64,000 nt of DNA, taken from Torymus aiolomorphi. Lineage: Eukaryota > Arthropoda > Insecta > Hymenoptera > Torymidae. Positions within the stretch are counted from its first letter, which is position 1; every line of letters begins with the position of its first letter. The stretch is taken from positions 223,339,876 to 223,403,875 of the forward strand of contig CM070873.1 in the NCBI GenBank assembly GCA_036365515.1, given 5' to 3'. Shown here piece by piece: positions 54,982 through 64,000 of the stretch. The notes under the pieces are model-generated. The model was not told where the DNA came from. It was given only the letters and a program-made list of their open reading frames with translations, and did no database searches. The position numbers were made by a program, and so were the translations under genes.

Positions 54982-57900
54982 TAAGACGTCCAATGTGGGT
55001 CTTTCGTTAATTATAACAGTCAAAAGGAGGCTGCCGCAAGGATACTTTAAATTTCCACTTTATTTATTTAAATACTTCTTATTTAAAATTAAAATATCCG
55101 TTGTATCAGCCCCTATTTTGAGTTTTATGTTGCTTTGACTTTTTAATGTTTACAAAATATAATTAATGTTTGTTGTACAAATATGTGGATGAAAACTTTG
55201 TAGAAATTCCTTGCGGCTACTTTTGCAGGATTTCTCGTAAAAATGTTTACAGAAATTTTCCTCAGCTTTTTTCCCTATACGGAATCGCGCACTTGCGCCG
55301 TTTAGTCGATAATATTCAATATGTAACCCGCACCGCCGGTGGAAAAACTGTTTTTTTTTTTTTTCAATTAAGCCGGACCGATAATTTTAATGGTTATTAA
55401 TCGTTTTCCGGGCGCCGCGTATATACCGTTGTGCTCTCAAATAATCCCACCGTAAATCGAAAAATTATGCATTTGTAACATCGAGCTCGGCAATAAAAGT
55501 CACACGCCTGCCCGTAGCGGTAAATCCAGTTTTGAAAAACGAACAAACCATCAAGCGCGCGCATGCGTGCACATTCATCCGCGTCGTGATTTATCGCAAC
55601 CATCGCCGATAATAAATATAAGCGCATACGCAACGCTCGGGCATCTAAACGCATTGATTAGTCAAAATGCGCTCGTCGGCAATCTTTTTCCATATATACA
55701 TGCACGCACACGAGAAGTTCAAAGTTGAAGTGCCTCATCTGACACATTAAGGTAACGCGTTGCGCGCACGCGCACTCACGCACATAACATACATCAAAAT
55801 CAACACCTCGAGCGCGGAGTTCCCGCAGCCTCTCATCAATTACGCATCGAGACGTCGTCCTCGTCTTGCGGCCTCTCTTGCTAAAACCCGCAGCGGAAAG
55901 TACTATATAGATATATATATATATACGCGAGCACCCCGCGGTGCAGCGCTCGCAGATGCTTATCCCGAAGATAAATGCCGCAATGCCCCCTCTCCTCTCG
56001 GCGAATTAAAAGGAAAAACGAGGGAGTAACGAGGGAGAGAGAGAGAGGTACCCGCGAGGGCTCGTTTTCCGCCGTTTCCCGCGCTTCCGCGAAGCGGTTT
56101 ATTATTGATTGACGATCGGGCCTAGGGAGCTGTAACGAGCGACTGCGCGCGTCGCGCCGTCTGCACCGGCGCGTTTTGCGCGGTTTGGCGCGAAATTAGC
56201 CGTGATGCGCGCTTATATCTCGCCCCTGCGGCGCTACCGCGCGTCGCCGTCGCGCTCGCGGGCGCGGAAAATCTCCCGGCGCTTAACGACGAGACGCGGA
56301 CCGAGATTGTGTGTATGTATACATGTGTATACAGCCTTTTTGCTGGGAATTATAAGAGCCGATCGGTATGCAGATGACCGGCGAGTTCGTTACGATCGCT
56401 GGATCAATCAATTTTATGCGTTCCGCGATTTTTCGCCGGGAGAGAGAGAGAGAGAGGAGAGAGTTTTTAGCGGGTGGAATGCCTATAAATGGACTCGACG
56501 AGCTGTAGGTCGCTGCGCGGGATGAAGAAGAGGAGGAGAAGGTCTCCGTTGGAGATTTAGTTGCAAAAATGTCGATGTAGCGGTGGTGTAGTATAGCCGA
56601 GGCCTAACGTGAAAGAGAGAGAGACGACGACACTCTGTGTTTATCGAGATACAACGGTATCGGATTTACGAGGATAAAAACGGCGCGTGCGAGCGCAAAA
56701 ATTGCCGAGCTTTGCGATAATAAACTGGTTAAATGTAAATACGGCCGCATTATTAGAGCTTAACGGTCGTGCGATTACACTATTACCGCCGCTTCGAGAA
56801 AAACTGGTAGCGCGAGGTGCATTTTTTCCCAAACGTCCTTTTTAAATTCCTATTATTATTTTCTAAACTGTCGACTCGATATGCTTTATACACACGTTAT
56901 CATTAGACGCTCCGTGGGTAGACCTACTTTTCGAGAAAAATCATTATATGGTTATCTTTATGTGTATATGTAGGGGACGGGGGGGAGATAAAATACTTTG
57001 ATGAATGAATTTAAGTACGGGAAAGATGATGGCAAAAAGTCTCAGGCTCACACGCGGGCGCTATAATTGATGCAATTACGCACGCATGCCTATGCCGCGA
57101 GTTTCCCGTGGGATATCATGCGCGAGGGTCAAGGTCGTAAGGACTAATGACTTTTGTCATTTTTATCGCGGCTGTATAGTAATTTGTACGTTCTGGGACA
57201 TTTTTCAACTATATATGCCATAAAGAATGAGCTCGATTTTTTTTTCAGATCAATTCATTACGTTTCAAATTTAATTCTCCGCCCGAAGAATTTCCCTGCG
57301 TTTTAGTATAATCATAAATTTAATGAAATTTAATATTTATGTTTAACATTCTTAATTTGTATCCTTTAATGATATTAAGCATTACATTATTTTTCTCTCT
57401 AATTAAAAGTTTAACGCACATGGCGCAAGATAATTCGAGCCGCTTGTGCAATAATTTTCACCGAGTAACGCGAAACCAGGAGAGTTAAGGGAGTGAGGGA
57501 CGACGAATCGGAGCTTATGAAAAATGCCGCAGTACGACGCGGCGGCTGTACCTTCCGGCACACGGCCCACATCGCAATTAATAATCGATAAGGAAAGGAA
57601 TTTCCGGCGTAAAGGTGCTTGCTCGCGCGCGCGCGCATTAAAATCAATTTCCGCGGCTCTTGTGCGAGAGCGAGAGGGAAAAATGACAAGGCCCCTTATT
57701 AAGCTTGGCGCGAGCTCGCGCGCGCGCCTCCTTAAAAGCGCGAAAGAGCTTATAGGCGACTTCTCAGCTCACGCGCGACGCGTGAAATATACGAGCCTTC
57801 GCCGCTCGTTTATGGGGAGGCCCTCGCGCATGTACACGACGCGGCGCACGCGAAAGGGAGAGAAAGAGGGGAACCCCCGTTAGCGCCGCGGCGCGATGAC

Positions 57901-60900
57901 GTGCGTACGGCCGCTGTCAATTATCTCGCGGGTATCGTTTTGCGTCCTCTCTTTCCTTCCTTGTTTTCGCGAGAGCAAAGCGGGAGGGAGAGATAGGAAG
58001 ACGAAACGGTATACGTCGCGACCGCGGCCACTGTAACCGATTATTTCCTCTGTTGCGCAACGAGCCCGCCGGAACATCGCCGTGTATATATATAAACGCG
58101 CGTGCGCGACAGCAGCGGACCGTTACCGCGCCGCACCCGTGCTCGCCTATATATCGGCCTGTTTCCTTTTTTCTCTCGACTTTTTTTCAAATTTTCGGCT
58201 CGCTGAGTATAATACTATAGATGCAGAGAGAGCTCGCGTGCCACGCCTAAGAGGCGCGATGCGTATTGAATGAGAGTACCTACGCGCTGTTTTTCTTACT
58301 CCGGGAGTATACGGTATATGCGAGCGGCCGCTATGTCGCTGCGGGTGAGATAGACGACGGCGTTTTTTTTTCGATTTTTTCGGAAGAGGAGACACGCTTT
58401 ATCGAGGGGTATACGCAGAGCACGGCGACGCTCGACTCGACAGCCGAGTCATCAAAACATTATCCGTCTGTTACGGGAACCGAACTATTACGAAAGTAGG
58501 TCCTTCGACGATTTCGACGGCTCCGGGAAATTTCATTGATTGTTTCGTAATTGAAACGAGACGCTTTTCCTGTTTACTGTTATTCTTGATTTGTGAACAA
58601 GTTTTTTTTTTTTAAAGTAAAAAATCTGGGTAGTAATTACGTACACCTAAATATATCAAATGTTTTTTATCGAAACCTACGGAAAATCAAATTAACGGAG
58701 TTAACGCCGGTCAAAGGTGCGCACCTCGCACGCGCTCATCTAAGCTATTAGAGTCCATCCCACATAAAGTCATCTCGCACCGAAAGTGGCACACACGTCC
58801 GTCACTCGATTCCTCGGTCGGCGCTTTTTTCTTGCCTCCGCCAGCCTGATTGACTTTAAATTACCAACTACTCCCTCCCTCACTCTACCTCACACGGCGC
58901 CACGGAAATCCACATAACGATCCCTTCCGCGCGTGAGCTAATTAAATCAAAATAGCGCCTTGTGTACATTACCACTCCCCCGGCTGCGAGCATCAAAGAG
59001 CCTCCCGCGCTCGTACATACATAATATAATATATACCCACGCGCGCACGCGGGGTTAGCCGAAAAAAAGCAGCCACCAAACTACACGTGCAGGTGTCAGG
59101 AGGGAGATTAATTCCCCGGAGGTAAATGACGTTAGTTGCGCGGAGGCACTATGTGTATACTATACACACACACAGACACACATAGTCCTTTGGGAAAAAG
59201 AAGCAGAGAGAGACTTTATCCGAAGGTACGCGAGGGTTCCCATGTATATACAAGGGTAATCATATTCCGCGTTCCACGATAATGGAGAGCGCATGAGTTG
59301 GTGGCGGGGAGGGAGGATCAGCCCGTGGGCGCTAACGGCATCACCCGCCTCGTGTGTGCACTATCCACACCGGCCACCCAATTCTCCCTGCCGCTGATGC
59401 TGTCTCGTCGTCGTTGTCGTCTCGACTCTTCGCCCGCGAGCGTTCTGTGTGTGTGTGTGTGTGCACTACCTATAGGCGAGCCTCTCGCGAGCGTGTGGCC
59501 TTATTTGTAGAGGCCCTTCGCGAACGACTTCCGGGTGCGATCGCAGTACTGACGAGATTCGTTTCAATTATATCTCAAAAACTATACTTCTTTTTATCGA
59601 TGGCTATTGTTTACAAGTAAAACCGAAAATTAGTCAATATCATGGCACAATGCGAGCAAGAAGTATAGATCCGTCATAATTGAATTTCCGCTGTCGGAGC
59701 GGCGAGTAAATCGCCTAAACCGCAAAATAAAATAAGCCACCTCTCGCTACTATACACACCAGCTAAGCAAACACAACGGTACTATTTATCGGCAATAATT
59801 CTTTAATAAAGTGCACCTCCACAGCCGCGCTTTTTCCCCCCCTCCCTCTTTAACGATAACGACCCGCGGCCACCGCAACGACCACTCCGACAAGTGGCTC
59901 TCGGCATTCCCATGATAGAAAACTCGCATACTGCTGTGTCTCTGCAGCAACAACAATGGCCATAGCATAGAGCCCTATACTATACAATCGCGGTGAAAAA
60001 CTTGGTCGCCGCGCTCTGTCGGCCGCGCACAGAAAACGGGATGAAAGTGTGAATGCTACGGCGGTTCACCGGAGGTATCCGATGATCATGCGGACGCGCG
60101 GAATCGGGTCGACCGCGTGCGCCGCCCTCCTGGCCCATTCACCGAATTCCCGCGCGCTACGTGAATACCAAGTGACGACAAGCCAGTGTATAGTAGTAGT
60201 AGTAACAGCAGGAGCAGCGCGAGTCCCGTATATTTGTGTTTGACGGGTTATACGGCCGCTGATACACGTGTCGCCCGCGCGTGTACGCCGTGAAATGCCG
60301 AAGATGCGCGCGGAATATAGCGGGTCGCGTGGGATGTCGTATATATAGGTACCTACACGTCGTCGCGGCGCATAATAATGATTATTAAGGAGATTTATAG
60401 AGGTGGAGTTCGAGTGCGGAGGAGAGTTGAATGATGTGCCGGAATTAAGGGTGTATCAGTGCGGACGATCTACTTGCGTTTAATTTGAATACAAAATTAA
60501 TGACATATTCTTAATATAATCCGTAAATAACGTCGCAAATATAATTTTAAAATTTCGATGATTTATAATTTTTTGTTTCTAAAATGCCTCTAAATCCGCG
60601 AATCAAAGCCAGCAGTGCAATCGTCAACGGATCTCCGCTCCCACCCTTCGATATATGCCAAGGCGACAGCACCGCGTAAATCGTCGTTAAACTTTATTAA
60701 AAGCAGCCACTTGGAGATGCCAGGCGGCATACCGTTTAAATTTATCGACACTCGCGCAGTCGCCGCGCGAATAAAGATCCTGCGCCTCCTCCCCGACCAT
60801 CGCATCAGAGAAAAATACAAGATCCCCTATACGCAGGCAGCGCGGTAACAATTTCCTCGAAGCGCGCAAAAGTACACGCATATAAAATTTCCCGCAAGAG

Positions 60901-63040
60901 TGAAACATCCGTCATGGGACGCTGGCTCGAAAAGGAGGATACGTGCGCGGCACAGAAAGCACAAAGAGCGCAATAAAGTCGGGCCCGCGCGGCGGTCTTG
61001 TTCGCGCGATTCGCGCGCGGCTGCGGCGATTCATTATGATTGGCCGCGACGTAATTTACAGCTGGCGCGCTCGCGCGCGTCTCGTAAACCGGACACCTCG
61101 CGAACTTAACGAGCGCGCGGCTGTGTCTGCATATTTTTGGTGCACACGCGCGCAGGGATAGGTATGGCTATAGGCGCAGACGCACACGCAGCTGCGCGGG
61201 ACCGTAAAACGGAGGAGGAAGCGCGAGGAAAAGGGATTCATTGACTTTTCCATGCATAGATTTAATAGTTGAGGAACTCGACAGAGAGAGGAGCGCGTGC
61301 AGGTATAGCTGTCTCTTGTACGCTCGCGCCGCCTTCGAGCGGTTTACGGCGCCGCGCAAGTATACATAGCGGTCGCACCGCGCGCGGAATTCCAGCATTT
61401 TGTCTAAATATGCTAAAGGGCGAGCGCGTGGATTCTCCCGCCAAGATGAGAAAAGCGCGCAGGGATTTTTAATGCGAAATTTTAATTTTCGCCGCGGCGC
61501 TGCTGGATTGCGCAGGTATAATTGCCCGCTGAAAAATTCTACGCGTGTAGTAAAAAATCTTGGCCGTCGTTGAGTCAGCCGCACACGCTGCAGCTGTTAT
61601 ATATTCATCGAGCTGCGAGCATTCTTCGAGACTCGCGTCTTTAGAATTTAATCTGCGGGCATGACAAAAATTTCATTCGCTCGTGCAGCGAGGCTATAAC
61701 GATTTTTTATTTTCCTTATCCAGAAGGTGAGAAATATATTATATATAAAGTCGCAGTGATTCGACGGGCGAGAATACGCGAAAAATACCGATAACCGCGC
61801 TGTACCGTTATACGTTATATTTTATATACTTATGTATAAAATATTAAACAAAATATTATAACGCAATGATATAAGTTAACCGCACACTTCATTGAGTATT
61901 TTCCGGAGTGCACGTCCGCGGAATATACAAAGATTGAATTACTAATACCGCATTACTGCCGCCATCGACATAATGCACCAGACGCGAACGTCGAAACAAA
62001 GCGAGATACGCGCGGGCAATACGAGAACACGCGGAGAGCTTGAAAAAGTGAAAAACACAACTCGCTCGCTCTCTCGCGCTCAAAACTAATATTTCTTTAA
62101 CGGTACAACCGCGTTCTGCCGCAGCTCAGATAGTCCGCGCGTGCGCTCCTCTTCTTCTCCTTCCTCTTCTTCTCCCTTTTCGCGCGCACTCACAATGCGA
62201 AATCTCTCGGGCGAAAGCGAGGAAGGAACGGCGCACTCCCACGTGTGTATATTTTCGCCCGGCCGGCGCGTGAATGAGCGAGAATTCAGGACCGACCGGC
62301 CGAGAGATGTATATGAATGGGACGAGCGCGTGGGTCGCGCGCACGCAGTGCACTTGCAGCGTGCAGCCAAGATATTAGCCGCCGCCGCCGAGCGACGATA
62401 ATTCATTCGTGCGCAGGGGGGACAGTATTGTGCACTGCACCGAGTGCACGCGCCTTTGATTTTCTTATACCCGCGGCGCGAGGGAACACGAAGAAGAGCT
62501 GCTTCAAAAGCGCGCCTCGAAGATTTATCGCGCTGGTGAGAATCGCCTGGAATTTCGATCGTTTTTCACCTTCTTTTTTGTTCTTTCGGTTTTGAATAAT
62601 TGAATGTTTGGGAGGGTGACGGACATTTTGCACGTCCGCAGTTGGCCGACATTAAAATAACTGATAAACAAGTTTTTGGTAGCTCGTTTCGTTGTTTACG
62701 ATAATTAGCACCAATTACACGGCTATCAATTTCGCAATAAAATCTGCATCGCTTATTACTATATTACCAATTAATGATGATAATTTGGCCGTTTATCAAT
62801 TTATAATTAACGCATGACTTATAATTAATGTACGAATCGACACTTTCATTCGCGCGATAATTTAAAACCCGTTTAATTAATACGTTAAACCATCGTACAC
62901 ACGTCGATTTAATTAAGAGAAACTTTTGCTCAACTCGGGCATGAAAATAAACCGAGAGAGGCACACAGGCGCTTACATAAGGCAGCCGCATAATGTTACA
63001 CGACGCATCTCTAATCCTCTGTTGCTTCCTCTGGTTTCAG
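54982..63040. other. Non-coding, presumed intron, part 5
   Basis: AT-rich from 54982 to about 55240 and around 56830-57020, 57190-57420, 58560-58680, 60480-60590 and 62640-62930. Otherwise it is CpG-rich with GAGA, TATATA and CG tracts. No exon with good splice sites is seen before 63041. A TG repeat lies at about 59447-59462. Confidence 0.45.
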
Positions 63041-63136
63041 GTGGCGACATGTCGGCGTTAAGTTCCGGGCTCTGCCGACCCGGGATCATCCTCTACCTGG
63101 CCTTCGTCATCCTAGCCGTGCGGAACGCACATTCCG
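63041..63136 (+). other. First coding exon (splice boundaries)
   Basis: CTAATC at 63011-63016 fits a branch point, followed by a pyrimidine-rich tract and TTTCAG (acceptor ends 63040). The exon ends CATTCCG|GTGAGT (donor GT at 63137-63138). Only 8 untranslated bases precede the ATG. Together these make a complete 96-bp internal exon, the best host exon in the window. Confidence 0.75.
63049..63136 (+). CDS. Signal-peptide exon of a secreted or membrane protein (partial)
   Basis: The ATG at 63049 opens 29 codons plus one base before the donor, so the intron is phase 1. The peptide has a short polar N-region with one Arg (CRPG), a hydrophobic core IILYLAFVILAV (about residues 13-24) and a polar end RNAHS that would suit signal-peptidase cleavage near the exon boundary. 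A phase-1 intron just after the signal peptide is common in immunoglobulin-domain adhesion molecules, ligand-gated channel subunits and other extracellular proteins. A long first intron fits a neural or developmental gene. The rest of the protein lies beyond the window, so I cannot name it. The reading frame runs on for 19 codons into the intron before a stop, which is not evidence against splicing. Confidence 0.7.
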
Positions 63137-64000
63137 GTGAGTACTATACACACATAGACACAAGTTATGATCATCATCATCTCGATTTTCGCTGACGATC
63201 AATATCCGCGCGCTATATTCACATACACACGTATGTATGTACCCCCCGCGTATCCCTTTACCGTTGCGCCCCGTCGCATTCCCGCCGCTGGTATAGGATA
63301 CAGTATCCCTTTACCCTCTTCCTTCTTCATTAATCTTTCATCGTTCGCATGGGCGCGTGAATGGGACTCGCCGCGCGCGACGCATTTATCAGTAGTTTAA
63401 GCCCGAGTCCGAGAAGACAAACTGGCCCCCGCGAGCGGCGAACAAAAGATTCGTAAATTATGGGGAGGTGGAGAGATGAGCGACCCGCAATCCGGGGAAT
63501 TAATTCTCGTAATCGATATAATTTCTCGCCAGCCGCCTCGCGGGCGCACAATGCGCGCCCATTAGTTAGGAAATCGTTTAGAAAAAAAAAGTTTTTAACT
63601 AGATTTGTTATTTATCACGCCGGCACGTACGAGCTGATTTATTCTGATGGTTCTAACGCTTGTAATACACACGACCGAAAGTATAATCACCTGACTCTCT
63701 TTGCGTTATCGTCGCATCACTTGGAAATTTTTATCGGCCTTATTGCGGCGGATTTAATTGTGATCGACCGGCGTGTGTAACAGTATATAACCGCGCTCTC
63801 CTCTGTGAAAAACAATAATAATGCCAGGAAGCGACGTGAAACACGAAATTACGCATATTAGCCTCCGCTGCAGCTCGGCCGCCCCACGCACGCCGCGGTT
63901 ACTTAAAGATCCCGTTAAAAAGAACACGAGCGATTACCGGGTTATTATTGGCGCGCGCTCGGGATTCGTCGCTGATGATAGTGCACGCGCTAACCGTACA
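63137..64000. other. Start of the next intron
   Basis: After the GTGAGT donor the sequence returns to CpG-rich and mixed non-coding DNA up to the window edge. The open frames in this interval lack splice-site support. Confidence 0.5.

Overview
The window looks like non-coding DNA from an insect nuclear genome. There is no operon-like gene packing, and coding signal is very sparse. CpG-rich blocks (many CG dinucleotides, GAGA runs, TATATA tracts, CA/GA/CG microsatellites) alternate with AT-rich stretches. A CpG-undepleted genome with this texture plus hAT and non-LTR elements fits a parasitoid wasp (chalcid such as Nasonia). That is an impression from base texture, not a proven identification. 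I recognised no rRNA, tRNA or CRISPR array.

Layout: 1-2508 is unannotated flank. 2517-8202 is one 5.7-kb DNA transposon with hAT-type ends (14-bp inverted termini beginning CAGTG) and a perfect 8-bp target duplication AAATACAT. Its right half (5173-8202) is a giant fold-back structure: two inverted arms, each an outer ~165-bp segment plus an array of ~93-bp tandem units. The unit variants lie in largely mirror-image order in the two arms. The left arm also carries an ~810-bp insertion that is missing from the right arm. The left half carries two reverse-strand ORFs (157 aa coiled coil; 94 aa) and no recognisable transposase.

8211-23140 is non-coding. 23140-24741 is the strongest CpG-rich block, with two TATA-like boxes and a consensus splice donor after 24741. 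I read it as a candidate promoter and 5' untranslated exon on the + strand. The only convincing host coding exon is at 63041-63136: polypyrimidine tract and acceptor, ATG, 29 codons of signal peptide and a GTGAGT donor in phase 1. If the two belong together, one secreted or membrane protein gene runs left to right across a 38-kb first intron, and most of the window is that intron. The mature protein lies beyond the window, so its family cannot be named.

The presumed intron holds a 5'-truncated, frameshifted non-LTR retrotransposon (40842-41985) sitting between a 290-bp pure (AG)n tract and an 82-bp (AG)n tract. It also holds a 212-bp MITE-like repeat (31853-32065), a perfect 38-bp-arm palindrome (54466-54563) beside a ~415-bp inverted-repeat element (54566-54981), and many CpG-rich blocks that could be regulatory.
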